From assembly GCA_021817025.1 (NCBI GenBank), contig JAKAWF010000161.1:1-7273 (forward strand): a stretch of 7,273 bases of DNA, written 5' to 3'. A program made the position numbers and the translations under genes. Below are positions 1-6,923 of this stretch, piece by piece. Under the pieces are notes generated by a model. That model ran no database searches and was not told where the DNA came from. It was given only the letters and a program-made list of their open reading frames with translations. The DNA comes from a bacterium (GTDB lineage Bacteria; Chloroflexota; Dormibacteria; UBA8260; Bog-877). Positions within the stretch are counted from its first letter, which is position 1; the number at the start of each line of letters is the position of its first letter.

Positions 1-1
1 G

Positions 2-307
2 GCCTACAACGAGCAGACCGAGTCCCAGGCGGGGATGGTGATCCCGGCCGAGATCACCATCTTCGAGGACCGCACCTTCACCTTCGTCACCAAGACGCCG
101 CCCACGGCGGACCTGATCAAGCGGGCGGCGGGGATCCCCAAGGGCTCCTCCAAGCCGCCCCGCGAGCAGGTGGGGGAGCTCAGCCACGAGCAGGCGGTGG
201 AGATCGCCCGCACCAAGCTGCCGGACGTCAACGCGGTGGACGTGGAGGCCGTCGCCCGCATGGTGGAGGGCACCGCGCGCTCGATGGGAGTCAAGGTCAC
301 CGCCTGA
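2..307 (+). CDS. rplK: 50S ribosomal protein L11, C-terminal part (5' end outside window)
   Basis: L11 binds 23S rRNA helices 43/44 at the base of the L10-L12 stalk and takes part in factor-dependent GTPase steps and in stringent-factor activation. The reading frame is open from the window edge and the visible 101 residues end at the TGA at 305-307. They align by eye with the second half of family members: [20 protein letters not shown] is the start of the rRNA-binding C-terminal domain, and [10 protein letters not shown] is the conserved tail. The N-terminal domain, which carries the thiostrepton and micrococcin contact region, lies upstream of the window, as do the promoter and any L1-binding operator. 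It is followed after 59 bases by rplA, the usual L11 operon order. Identification is secure; only the missing 5' end limits the entry. Confidence 0.97.
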   Translation, partial: AYNEQTESQAGMVIPAEITIFEDRTFTFVTKTPPTADLIKRAAGIPKGSSKPPREQVGELSHEQAVEIARTKLPDVNAVDVEAVARMVEGTARSMGVKVTA

Positions 308-324
308 TCTATTTGGATGTGGGA

Positions 325-340
325 GGCCGCCCGGGCGGCC
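325..340. repeat. 16-bp perfect GC palindrome in the rplK-rplA spacer
   Basis: GGCCGCCCGGGCGGCC reads the same on both strands. In RNA it could fold as a six-pair GC stem with a CCGG loop. It lies between the rplK stop (307) and the rplA Shine-Dalgarno (353-357). No U-run follows, so a simple intrinsic terminator is unlikely. A processing site or a structure that tunes L11:L1 output is possible, but this is inference. GC palindromes also arise by chance in such GC-rich DNA, though 16 bp is long for that. Confidence 0.6.
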
Positions 341-352
341 GCTGGAACCACG

Positions 353-357
353 GGAGG
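353..357 (+). promoter_or_regulatory. Shine-Dalgarno of rplA (decides the start)
   Basis: GGAGG lies nine bases before the ATG at 367. It supports that ATG over an in-frame TTG at 313, which would add 18 residues unlike any L1 N-terminus and has no such site at a suitable distance. Confidence 0.85.
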
Positions 358-366
358 ATTCGCGAC

Positions 367-1074
367 ATGGCACAGCACGGGAAGCGCTACCTGGCAGCTC
401 TGAAGCTGCTCGAGGAGACGGAGCTGGTCGACCCCAAGGAGGGGATCCGGCTGGTCAAGGCGGCCAGCACCTCCACGTTCGCCGGCACGGTGGAGCTGCA
501 CCTGCGGCTGGGAGTGGACCCGCGCCATGCGGACCAGATGGTCCGCGGCAGCGTGGTGCTGCCCCATGGCACCGGCAAGCACCGTCGGATCGCCGTCTTC
601 GCCCAGGGCGAGAAGGAGCGGGAGGCGAGGGACGCCGGGGCCGACATCGTAGGGGCGGAAGACCTCGTCAAGAGGGTCCAGGAGGGGTTCACCGACTTCG
701 ACGTGGCGCTGGCGACACCCGACATGATGGGCTCGGTGGGACGGCTGGGCAAGATTCTGGGGCCCCGCGGCCTGATGCCCAATCCGAAGGCCGGCACCGT
801 CACCTTCGACATCGCGCGGGCGGTCAGAGACGTGCAGGCCGGGCGGGTGGAGTTCCGGGTCGACCGCTACGGCATCATCCACGTGCCCGTCGGCAAGACC
901 AGCTTCGAGGATGACGCCCTCTACGAGAACCTGGCCACCATGGTGGAGGCGATCGTGAAGGCGAAGCCCTCGGCCGCGAAGGGCTCATACCTGCGGGCCT
1001 GCTTCCTCGCGCCAACCATGGGGCCCAGCGTCAAGCTGGACCCTCAGGCGGCGGGCCGGCTGAGCATCGCCTGA
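367..1074 (+). CDS. rplA: 50S ribosomal protein L1
   Basis: L1 forms the mobile L1 stalk of the large subunit, binds 23S rRNA near the E site and helps eject deacylated tRNA. In many bacteria it also represses its own operon by binding an L11-operon mRNA leader. The 235-residue product matches the usual length of about 230. Visible family features include [13 protein letters not shown] in the first domain, the L1 signature [11 protein letters not shown] at residues 131-141, GIIHVPVGK, and [11 protein letters not shown] near the end. The start is the ATG at 367, supported by GGAGG at 353-357. It is the second gene of the rplKA pair. Its stop is only 19 bases from the stop of a gene on the opposite strand, so it looks like the last gene of its transcript, whereas in many bacteria rplJ follows directly. 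Confidence 0.97.
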   Translation: MAQHGKRYLAALKLLEETELVDPKEGIRLVKAASTSTFAGTVELHLRLGVDPRHADQMVRGSVVLPHGTGKHRRIAVFAQGEKEREARDAGADIVGAEDLVKRVQEGFTDFDVALATPDMMGSVGRLGKILGPRGLMPNPKAGTVTFDIARAVRDVQAGRVEFRVDRYGIIHVPVGKTSFEDDALYENLATMVEAIVKAKPSAAKGSYLRACFLAPTMGPSVKLDPQAAGRLSIA

Positions 1075-1090
1075 GGCAGGCGGTCCTGCC
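1075..1090. terminator. Hairpin at the convergent rplA / GH114 junction (candidate bidirectional terminator)
   Basis: GGCAGG (1075-1080) and CCTGCC (1085-1090) form a perfect six-pair GC stem with a CGGT loop. It starts at the base after the rplA stop and lies within the 19 bases separating the two convergent stops. Being symmetric, it can fold in either transcript. Neither side has a U-tract, so it is not a classical intrinsic terminator. U-less hairpins are often proposed as weak terminators or mRNA 3' ends in high-GC bacteria. The position is strong evidence for a 3'-end role; the mechanism is inferred. Confidence 0.55.
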
Positions 1091-1093
1091 CGG

Positions 1094-2035
1094 TCAAGGC
1101 TTCGGGGAGGGCAGCCCCGCCTCGCACGGGACCCAGGGGCTCGGGTACAGCGACCGGGCCTGGAGCGCGGCCCAGATGCCCTGGGCTCTGGTGGATGGGC
1201 AGAAGCTGGCCATCGCGTACTCGGTGTCGTAGACCGGCTTGCCCAGCTTGATGAAGGGGGTCAAGGCCGAGCACTCCCGGTAGTGGGAGCACTGCTCGTC
1301 CACTCCGAAGTCGAAGGCGCCGGCCAGGGCCGCGACCTGGCCGTAGTCGTTCTTGAGCCCGGCTGCCAGACCCAGTTGGTGGGCCATCTGAGCCAGGGCG
1401 AGGTTGTACCGGAGCTGCTCTTTGGCGGTCAGGCGAAATCCGGTCCGGTTCTGGTAGCCGTCGACGTTGTCCCAGTCGATGGCGTCGAAGCCGGCTCGGG
1501 CGCAGTCCCTGGCCCGGGCCCGCATGATGGGGAGCAGGACCTTCAGCTGCCGGATGTCCAGCCAACGCTCGCCCGGCCAGCCGTTTGGGCGCCCCAGCAC
1601 GAAGGCTGGGAAGCGGTGGGCGTCAGGTCGCCAGGACTCCCAGGTCCCGGCGTCGACGTAGCAGACCGCGAAGGCCCGGGCCGCATGAATGGCGGCCACC
1701 GCCTGGCGGTTGAGGACATCGTTGCGACCGCTCACCGAGGAGTCGACGTACAGGTCGATGTCGTAGACCCTTGGCTTGACGCAGCCGGGAGCTCCTGGAG
1801 GCGTCTGGCATTCACCCACCAGGATGCCCCCCGTGGCCGGCTTTGTTGTTAGACCCTGAAGCTGGTACACGAAGGGCCCGAGATCAGCTGGGGGCTTCCA
1901 CCAGCTGGACGAGCCCGCTTGGTCAGGACCTGTCCGAGCCGAAGTCGGGGCGGCCGGTGGCCCGTTGCAGGCAGCGGCGGAGGAGGCCAGGATCGCCGCC
2001 CCCAGGAGTGGTGTCAGCCCGCCCAGCCAGCGCAT
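1094..2035 (-). CDS. GH114-family (endo-alpha-1,4-polygalactosaminidase-like) lipoprotein
   Basis: The 313-residue protein has a typical lipoprotein signal: MRW, a hydrophobic stretch at about 4-19, and the lipobox-like AAAC with Cys23 as the likely lipidated residue. A Pro/Ser/Thr/Gly-rich linker runs to about residue 45. The rest matches by eye the GH114 TIM-barrel family (TM1410-like): YDIDLYVDSS (91-100), CYVDAGTWESWRPDA (125-139), GWPGERWLDIR (152-162), GFDAIDWDNVDGYQN (182-196), GLKND (226-230), VDEQC (245-249) and EY...SFC (272-279). Acidic residues in DWDNVD and the Glu of VDEQC are candidate catalytic groups. Known relatives cleave galactosaminogalactan-type polymers, so an extracytoplasmic glycan hydrolase is likely; the substrate here is unknown. 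Eight cysteines in the mature part could form disulfides. The ATG at 2035 is the furthest upstream start, because an in-frame TAA lies nine bases earlier. No Shine-Dalgarno is present, and a -10 placed for leaderless transcription is. The gene interrupts an otherwise standard ribosomal cluster, convergent with rplA and divergent from rplJ. Confidence 0.88.
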   Translation of the reverse strand: MRWLGGLTPLLGAAILASSAAACNGPPAAPTSARTGPDQAGSSSWWKPPADLGPFVYQLQGLTTKPATGGILVGECQTPPGAPGCVKPRVYDIDLYVDSSVSGRNDVLNRQAVAAIHAARAFAVCYVDAGTWESWRPDAHRFPAFVLGRPNGWPGERWLDIRQLKVLLPIMRARARDCARAGFDAIDWDNVDGYQNRTGFRLTAKEQLRYNLALAQMAHQLGLAAGLKNDYGQVAALAGAFDFGVDEQCSHYRECSALTPFIKLGKPVYDTEYAMASFCPSTRAQGIWAALQARSLYPSPWVPCEAGLPSPKP

Positions 2036-2041
2036 GGGGAG

Positions 2042-2047
2042 AGGTTA
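2042..2047 (-). promoter_or_regulatory. -10 element of the GH114 gene, placed for a leaderless mRNA
   Basis: On the minus strand TAACCT fits the TANNNT -10 pattern and occupies exactly -12 to -7 relative to the A of the start ATG. Transcription would therefore begin at the start codon. The stretch between it and the ATG is pyrimidine-rich (CTCCCC) with no Shine-Dalgarno. A weak -35 candidate is GAGACG (plus-strand 2067-2072), about 19 bases upstream and sharing the GAC core of TTGACA. Confidence 0.5.
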
Positions 2048-2085
2048 TGAGAACTCGGGCCGGATGCGTCTCCTGGCCCAGACGG

Positions 2086-2091
2086 TATACT
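2086..2091 (+). promoter_or_regulatory. -10 element of the rplJL promoter
   Basis: TATACT matches five of six bases of TATAAT in a GC-rich setting. It would start transcription at about 2098, giving a leader of roughly 155 bases before rplJ that contains the L10-leader-like RNA. No good -35 is seen at 17-18 bases upstream (GATGCG). A promoter is required here because the upstream gene is on the opposite strand. Confidence 0.6.
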
Positions 2092-2129
2092 CCAGTCTCG
2101 CTTGGAACAGTCGCGTTCCCCGGCGCCCG

Positions 2130-2176
2130 AGACCGCGGGGGCAGCAGTGCTCAAAACCAAACCCCGCGCAGGTGAC
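2130..2176 (+). ncRNA. L10-leader-like cis-regulatory RNA upstream of rplJ
   Basis: The ribosomal L10 (with L12) represses its operon by binding an mRNA leader that mimics its rRNA site. Such leaders have the pattern GAC-stem ... AA-stem-GAGGU. Here GAC (2131-2133) is followed by the stem arm CGCGGGG (2134-2140). After a loop with its own small GCA/TGC hairpin and an A-rich stretch (CAAAACCAAA, 2152-2161) comes the exact complementary arm CCCCGCG (2162-2168), then CAGGT (2169-2173). Arrangement, position before rplJ and the flanking unpaired elements fit the family. Assigned from memory of the consensus, not from a covariance-model search. Confidence 0.65.
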
Positions 2177-2183
2177 CAGTCGA

Positions 2184-2229
2184 GAGCAGGTGACGCCACC
2201 TGAGCTCAGCTCCAGCCTGGCTCTGGGAG
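2184..2229 (+). promoter_or_regulatory. Two tandem RNA hairpins between L10 leader and rplJ
   Basis: The first hairpin pairs CAGGTG (2187-2192) with CACCTG (2197-2202) around ACGC, and can extend with GAG (2184-2186) and CTC (2205-2207) across a two-base bulge. The second pairs CTCCAG (2210-2215) with CTGGGAG (2223-2229) with one bulged G. The second ends ten bases before the Shine-Dalgarno at 2240. Neither is followed by U residues, so a translational rather than attenuation role is more likely. CACCTG is also complementary to an earlier CAGGTG at 2169-2174. Confidence 0.45.
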
Positions 2230-2253
2230 TCGGAGAGCAGGAGGTGGAGACGG

Positions 2254-2802
2254 ATGATCGCCGCTAAGCACCATGGTGCCGCCCGCATTCCCGAGGAGAA
2301 GCAGCGCAACGTGGCCGAGCTCGCCGAGAAGCTGGGCCGCATGAGCAGCGCGGTGCTGTCGGACTACCGAGGCCTCACCGTCGAGCAGCTCGAGACTCTG
2401 CGCGCGGCCCTGCGCGGCGCCGGCATCGACTACGTGGTGGTCAAGAACACCCTCGCCCGCCGGGCCAGCGAGCAGGCCGGGCTGGCCGAGCTCCAGGGCC
2501 AGCTGGTGGGGCCGACCGCGCTGGCCATCGGCTACGACGACCTGAGCGCCCCGGCTCGGGTGCTGATCGAGTACGCCCGGGCCAACCGCCGGCCGGAGAT
2601 GGTCCGGGGCGGCGTGGCTGAGGGCCGGGCCCTCAGCGCGGCCGAGGTCAGGCAGCTGGCGGAGCTGCCCTCCCGCGAGGTGCTGATGGCCCAGCTGCTG
2701 GGAGTGCTGGAGGCTCCGATGGCGCAGCTGGCCGGTCTCCTGGAGGCTCCGGTCCGCGACCTGGTGGGCCTGCTGGAGGCCAAGCAGGCGCAGGCCGCCT
2801 GA
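2254..2802 (+). CDS. rplJ: 50S ribosomal protein L10
   Basis: L10 anchors L12 dimers to the 50S subunit and binds 23S rRNA next to L11; the L10-L12 complex commonly autoregulates its operon. The 182-residue protein is slightly longer than the E. coli form. Family features include AVLSDYRGLTVEQLETLR (33-50), YVVVKNTLARRA (60-71), LVGPTALAIGYDD (84-96) and LPSREVLMAQLL (138-149). The C-terminal helix carries three consecutive 11-residue units (148-158, 159-169, 170-180) with the core LLEAP-like motif, likely L12-dimer docking segments. The ATG at 2254 is preceded by GGAGG at 2240-2244 with a nine-base spacer. A start at the internal ATG (2341) would remove the conserved N-terminal helix. The gene has its own promoter and leader, and rplL follows after 65 bases. 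Confidence 0.97.
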   Translation: MIAAKHHGAARIPEEKQRNVAELAEKLGRMSSAVLSDYRGLTVEQLETLRAALRGAGIDYVVVKNTLARRASEQAGLAELQGQLVGPTALAIGYDDLSAPARVLIEYARANRRPEMVRGGVAEGRALSAAEVRQLAELPSREVLMAQLLGVLEAPMAQLAGLLEAPVRDLVGLLEAKQAQAA

Positions 2803-2867
2803 GCGGCTGTCGCAGAGATGAACCCTGTCGGCGGATTAGGAAGGTTAGAGCGAGGAGGAGATAGCAA

Positions 2868-3251
2868 GTGGCCAAGGTGAAAGTCGAGGACTTCGTGGAT
2901 GCGCTGGCGGACTGGACCGTCCTGGATCTGGTCAACGCCAAGAAGCTGATCGAAGAGAAGTACGGGATCACGGCCGCCGCCCCGGTCGCCATGGCGGCTG
3001 TGGCAGCCGGCCCGGGGGCGGTGGCGGAGGTCGAGGACCAGACGGAGTTCGCGGTGATCCTGACCGCGGCCGGCGACCAGAAGATCGCCGCCATCAAGGC
3101 CGTCCGGGAGATCACCGGCCTCGGTCTCAAGGAGGCCAAGGACCTGGTCGACGGTGCCCCCAAGGCGGTCAAGGAAGGGATCACGCGCGAAGAGGCCGAG
3201 TCCGTCGCCAAGAAGATCCAGGAGGCAGGCGCGAGCGCCGAGATCAAGTAG
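2868..3251 (+). CDS. rplL: 50S ribosomal protein L7/L12
   Basis: L12 is the multi-copy stalk protein that recruits translation factors and stimulates their GTPase activity. The 127-residue product has the normal architecture. Residues 1-33 form the dimerisation domain that docks on L10. An Ala/Pro/Gly-rich hinge (about 35-53) follows. The factor-binding C-terminal domain (about 58-127) includes [32 protein letters not shown] and the tail EAGASAEIK. The start is GTG, with AGGAGG at 2853-2858 and a nine-base spacer; no ATG gives the conserved N-terminus. L12 is needed in several copies per ribosome, so the near-consensus ribosome binding site probably offsets the weaker start codon. A stable hairpin begins at the last base of the stop codon. 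Confidence 0.97.
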   Translation: MAKVKVEDFVDALADWTVLDLVNAKKLIEEKYGITAAAPVAMAAVAAGPGAVAEVEDQTEFAVILTAAGDQKIAAIKAVREITGLGLKEAKDLVDGAPKAVKEGITREEAESVAKKIQEAGASAEIK

Positions 3252-3299
3252 GACGGACTCTCGAGCCGTCCCCGAACCGCGAGGCTGGGGTGCCCCAGC
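3251..3299 (+). terminator. Tandem hairpins after rplL (candidate attenuator before rpoB)
   Basis: Hairpin 1 pairs GGACGG (3251-3256) with CCGTCC (3266-3271), starting on the last base of the rplL stop. Hairpin 2 is the 7-bp inverted repeat GCTGGGG (3284-3290) / CCCCAGC (3293-3299), with a functional loop of GTGC. No U-tract follows either. In E. coli the rplL-rpoB gap holds a partial attenuator and an RNase III site that lower rpoBC relative to L12; the same role is plausible here by position, but is inferred. Confidence 0.55.
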
Positions 3300-3317
3300 A
3301 GGTGTGTCGGCACGGTG

Positions 3318-3326
3318 TGGTAGCAT
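3318..3326 (+). promoter_or_regulatory. Extended -10 promoter candidate for rpoB
   Basis: TGG followed directly by TAGCAT gives a TGN-extended -10 with a TANNNT hexamer at 3321-3326. Predicted transcription start is about 3333, leaving an approximately 54-base leader before the rpoB ATG. No convincing -35 is present 17-18 bases upstream, which an extended -10 can tolerate. It would give rpoBC expression independent of the hairpins just upstream. Confidence 0.5.
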
Positions 3327-3386
3327 TGAGCTTCCGCCACTGTGAAGTTCACCCTATGTCTGCGCTTGCCTGGAGAACTTTAGCCC

Positions 3387-6300
3387 ATGCCCCCAATTCG
3401 TGCTGCCTTGCCTGCCGCGCCCAATCGTCTCAGCTACGGGAAGATCCCCGAGATGCTGGAGGTGGGCAACCTCATAGAGACCCAGCTGAACTCATTTCGC
3501 TGGTTCGTCGAGAAGGGGCTGCGCGAGCTGTTCGACGAGATCAACCCGATCACGGACTACACCGGCAAGAACTATGAGCTCCGCTTCCTGGACTACAGCT
3601 TCGGGGAGCCCAAGTTCGACCAGGAGGAGTGCCGCAACCGGGACATGACCTTCGCCGCCCCGCTGCGGATCATGACCCGGCTCCACATCAAGACCGGCGA
3701 GAGCGCCGGCGAGATCAAGGAGTCGGAGGTCTACCTGGGCGACTTCCCGATGATGACCGGGGAGGGGACCTTCCTGGTCAACGGCACAGAGAGGGTGGTG
3801 GTCAGCCAGCTGGTGCGCTCCCCGGGGGTCTACTTCACCGCCGGCGCCGAGCACCCGGTGACCGGGCGTCCGCTCTACGCGGTCAAGTTCATCCCCAACC
3901 GGGGCGCCTGGCTGGAGATCGAGACCTCCAACAAGGACGTGCTCACCGCCAAGATCGACCGCAAGCGCAAGTTCCAGGCGACCACCCTGATCAGGGCGCT
4001 GGGCTACCCGGGCGACGACGACATCCGCCAGTTCTTCCAGGAGGTCGACCTGGACCCCGAGCACCGCTACATCGACGCCACTCTGGAGAAGGACCCCAGC
4101 CACGACGTCAACGAGGCGTTGATCGAGCTCTACCGCAAGATCAGGCCCGGTGACCCGCCCACGGTGGAGAACGCGCGCAACCTGCTGCAGGCGCTCTTCT
4201 TCAACCCCCGTCGCTTCGACCTGGGGAGGGTCGGGCGCTTCAAGCTCGACAAGCGGCTGGGCTTCTCGGAGGCCGAGGCGCGGGCGCGGGCCGAGGACAA
4301 GGACCTGCGGGTGCTCGCCCATGAGGACTTCATCAACATCCTGCGCCGGCTGATCCAGCTGAACAACGGCCAGGGGGAGGCAGACGACATCGACCACCTC
4401 GGCAACCGCCGGGTGCGGGCGGTGGGCGAGCTGCTCCAGAACCAGTTCCGGACCGGGCTGCTGCGGATGGAGCGGATCATCAAGGAGCGGATGACCATCT
4501 GCGACGCCACCACGGTCACCGCGGCCTCCCTGATCAACGCCCGCCCGGTGGTGGCGGCGATCAAGGAGTTCTTCGGCTCCAGCCAGCTCTCCCAGTTCAT
4601 GGACCAGACCAACCCGCTCTCTGAGCTCACCCACAAGCGGCGCCTGTCGGCCCTGGGCCCGGGCGGCCTCTCCCGGGAGCGGGCCGGGTTCGACGTCCGC
4701 GACGTCCACCACAGTCACTACGGCCGCATCTGTCCGATCGAGACCCCGGAGGGTCCGAACATCGGCCTGATGGGATCGCTGGCGACCTTTGCCAGGGTCA
4801 ACGACTTCGGCTTCATCGAGACCCCGTTGCGGCGCGTGTACCACAGCCTGGCGCTGGAGCGGGACCAGGAGCGGCTCACCGGGCGTGAGCTGCGCGAGGA
4901 GGCCGGCGGAGTCGCCGCCGGCACCGTGCTGGGGGAAAAGGAGATCGCCGCGCTGGCGGCGGCCGAGGTCGCCGAGGTCAAGATCCGGCCCTGGGTCACC
5001 GATGAGGTCTACTTCCTGTCCGCCGACGAGGAGGACAAGTACACCGTCGCCCAGGCCAACGCCCCCATCTCCGCTGAGGGAGGCTTCCTGGTGGAGCACA
5101 CGCCCGCGCGCACCCGGCACACCTTCAAGGACGTGCCGGTGACCGACGTGGATTTCGTGGACGTCTCGCCCAAGCAGATCGTCTCGGTCGCGACCGCGAT
5201 GATCCCCTTCCTCGAGCACGACGACGCCAACCGGGCTTTGATGGGGTCGAACATGCAGCGCCAGGCGGTGCCGCTGGTGGCGACCGACTCCCCGGTGGTG
5301 GGGACCGGCATGGAGGTCTACGCGGCCAAGGACAGCGGGGAGCTGATCGTGGCGCCGGCCGCGGGCACCGTGATCGGCATCCACGTGCCCCTGGCGGAGG
5401 TGGACTCGGATCGAGTCAAGATCGTGCGCAGCGGCCAGGACAGCGGCCTGGGCATCGTCTTCCACCCCGATGGGCCGGGCCCGGACGTGTGGTACGGAGT
5501 CCACAAGTTCGTCCGCAGCAACCAGGGGACCTGTCTCTCCCAGCGGGTCATCGTCGATCCCGGTGACCGGGTCGAGGCGGGCACGGTCCTGGCCGACGGG
5601 CCGGCCACCGACCGGGGCGAGCTCGCCCTGGGCCAGAACGTCCTGGTGGCCTTCATGCCCTGGGAGGGCTACAACTACGAGGATGCCATCCTGATCAGCG
5701 AGGCGGTGGTGCGCGAGGACAAGTACACCTCCATCCACATCGAGGAGTTCGAAGTGGAGGTGAGGGAGACCAAGCTGGGCCCGGAGGACGTCTCCCGGGA
5801 GCTCCCCAACGTCGGTGAGGAGAGCCTGCGCAACCTCGACGAGCGCGGCATCATCTACGTCGGCGCCGAGGTCCAGCAGGGCGACATCCTGGTCGGCAAG
5901 ACCACCCCCAAGGGGGAGTCGGAGCTGTCCGCCGAGGAGCGCCTGCTGCGGGCCATCTTCGGGGAGAAGGCCAAGGAGGTCCGCGACAGCTCTCTGCGGG
6001 TGCCCCACGGAGAGCGCGGGGTGGTGGTCGACGTCAAGCACTTCAGCCGCACCAACAAAGACGAGCTGCCGGCCGGGGTCAACGAGCTGATCCGGATCTA
6101 CGTGGCCCAGAAGCGCAAGATCAGCCAGGGTGACAAGATGGCCGGCCGCCACGGCAACAAGGGGGTCGTCGCCAGGATCCTGCCCATCGAGGATCTGCCC
6201 TTCATGCCCGATGGCACCCCGGTCGAGATCGTGCTCAACCCGCTGGGGGTGCCCAGCCGCATGAACCTGGGGCAGGTGCTGGAGACCCACCTGGGGTGGG

Positions 6301-6917
6301 CCGCTTCCGCGCTCGGCATCAAGGTCGCCACCCCGGTGTTCGACGGGGCGTCGGAGGCTCAGATCGAAGACGAGCTGGAGCGGGCCGGCCTGCCCAGGGA
6401 CGGCAAGATCGTGCTCCGGGACGGCCGGACCGGTGAGGCCTTCGATCAGCCGATCACGGTCGGGATGATCTACATGCTCAAGCTGCACCACTTGGTCGAG
6501 GACAAGATCCACGCCCGCAGCACCGGACCCTACAGCCTGGTCACCCAGCAGCCGCTGGGAGGCAAGGCCCAGTTCGGCGGGCAGCGGTTCGGGGAGATGG
6601 AGGTGTGGGCGCTGGAGGCCTACGGGGCGAGCCACATCCTGCAGGAGATCCTGACCATCAAGTCCGACGACATCGTGGGCCGGGTCAAGGCCTACGAGGC
6701 GATCGTCAAGGGCGACAACACCCTGGACGCGGGCATCCCCGAGTCGTTCCGGGTGCTGGTCAAGGAGCTTCAAGGACTCGGTCTCGGGGTCGAGATCATG
6801 TCCGAGAACGAGGAGCAGATCGTGTTTGCGGAGGATGACATGCCGGACATGCCCCTTGGGCTCGGGATCAACCTCGAACGCGACGAGCGAGACGACGCCG
6901 AGGACATCGGCAGATAG
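3387..6917 (+). CDS. rpoB: DNA-directed RNA polymerase subunit beta
   Basis: RpoB forms one half of the RNA polymerase active-site cleft. The 1176-residue length matches Gram-positive-type beta subunits without the large insertions of Proteobacteria. Landmarks seen: [14 protein letters not shown] at the N-terminus; [18 protein letters not shown] in the protrusion; the rifampicin region [20 protein letters not shown] with Asp406, His416 and Ser421 at the positions of E. coli 516, 526 and 531; [21 protein letters not shown] (837-844); [12 protein letters not shown] with catalytic-centre lysines 917 and 925; and [24 protein letters not shown] (1058-1081), the clamp segment that meets beta'. The C-terminus is an acidic tail ([11 protein letters not shown]). 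The rifampicin residues are the sensitive type; the Thr after MDQ is a common natural variant, as in Bacillus. The ATG at 3387 is preceded by GGAG (3372-3375), 11 bases away. It is followed by rpoC after 105 bases. Confidence 0.98.
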   Translation: MPPIRAALPAAPNRLSYGKIPEMLEVGNLIETQLNSFRWFVEKGLRELFDEINPITDYTGKNYELRFLDYSFGEPKFDQEECRNRDMTFAAPLRIMTRLHIKTGESAGEIKESEVYLGDFPMMTGEGTFLVNGTERVVVSQLVRSPGVYFTAGAEHPVTGRPLYAVKFIPNRGAWLEIETSNKDVLTAKIDRKRKFQATTLIRALGYPGDDDIRQFFQEVDLDPEHRYIDATLEKDPSHDVNEALIELYRKIRPGDPPTVENARNLLQALFFNPRRFDLGRVGRFKLDKRLGFSEAEARARAEDKDLRVLAHEDFINILRRLIQLNNGQGEADDIDHLGNRRVRAVGELLQNQFRTGLLRMERIIKERMTICDATTVTAASLINARPVVAAIKEFFGSSQLSQFMDQTNPLSELTHKRRLSALGPGGLSRERAGFDVRDVHHSHYGRICPIETPEGPNIGLMGSLATFARVNDFGFIETPLRRVYHSLALERDQERLTGRELREEAGGVAAGTVLGEKEIAALAAAEVAEVKIRPWVTDEVYFLSADEEDKYTVAQANAPISAEGGFLVEHTPARTRHTFKDVPVTDVDFVDVSPKQIVSVATAMIPFLEHDDANRALMGSNMQRQAVPLVATDSPVVGTGMEVYAAKDSGELIVAPAAGTVIGIHVPLAEVDSDRVKIVRSGQDSGLGIVFHPDGPGPDVWYGVHKFVRSNQGTCLSQRVIVDPGDRVEAGTVLADGPATDRGELALGQNVLVAFMPWEGYNYEDAILISEAVVREDKYTSIHIEEFEVEVRETKLGPEDVSRELPNVGEESLRNLDERGIIYVGAEVQQGDILVGKTTPKGESELSAEERLLRAIFGEKAKEVRDSSLRVPHGERGVVVDVKHFSRTNKDELPAGVNELIRIYVAQKRKISQGDKMAGRHGNKGVVARILPIEDLPFMPDGTPVEIVLNPLGVPSRMNLGQVLETHLGWAASALGIKVATPVFDGASEAQIEDELERAGLPRDGKIVLRDGRTGEAFDQPITVGMIYMLKLHHLVEDKIHARSTGPYSLVTQQPLGGKAQFGGQRFGEMEVWALEAYGASHILQEILTIKSDDIVGRVKAYEAIVKGDNTLDAGIPESFRVLVKELQGLGLGVEIMSENEEQIVFAEDDMPDMPLGLGINLERDERDDAEDIGR

Positions 6918-6923
6918 GCGTGA

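Noticed and set aside
313..366. N-terminal extension of L1 from an in-frame TTG at 313
   Set aside because: The extra 18 residues (including GGRPGGRW) come from the palindrome and spacer, do not resemble L1, and the strong Shine-Dalgarno points to the ATG at 367.
4..882. Open frame antisense to rplK and rplA
   Set aside because: It overlaps two certain ribosomal genes, and its His/Pro/Arg-rich product has no family resemblance.
1283..1852. Plus-strand open frame within the GH114 gene
   Set aside because: It lies opposite a gene with clear conserved motifs, and its own product shows no domain.
3290..3577. Small gene overlapping the rpoB start, including an ATG at 3356 that could act as an upstream ORF
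   Set aside because: It runs into rpoB in another frame, has a low-complexity Arg-rich product and no convincing ribosome binding site.
4575..4656. Rifampicin-resistance substitution in RpoB (Thr at the position of E. coli Asn518)
   Set aside because: Thr here is the natural residue in Bacillus and others. The key Asp, His and Ser positions are the sensitive type, so no resistance is inferred.
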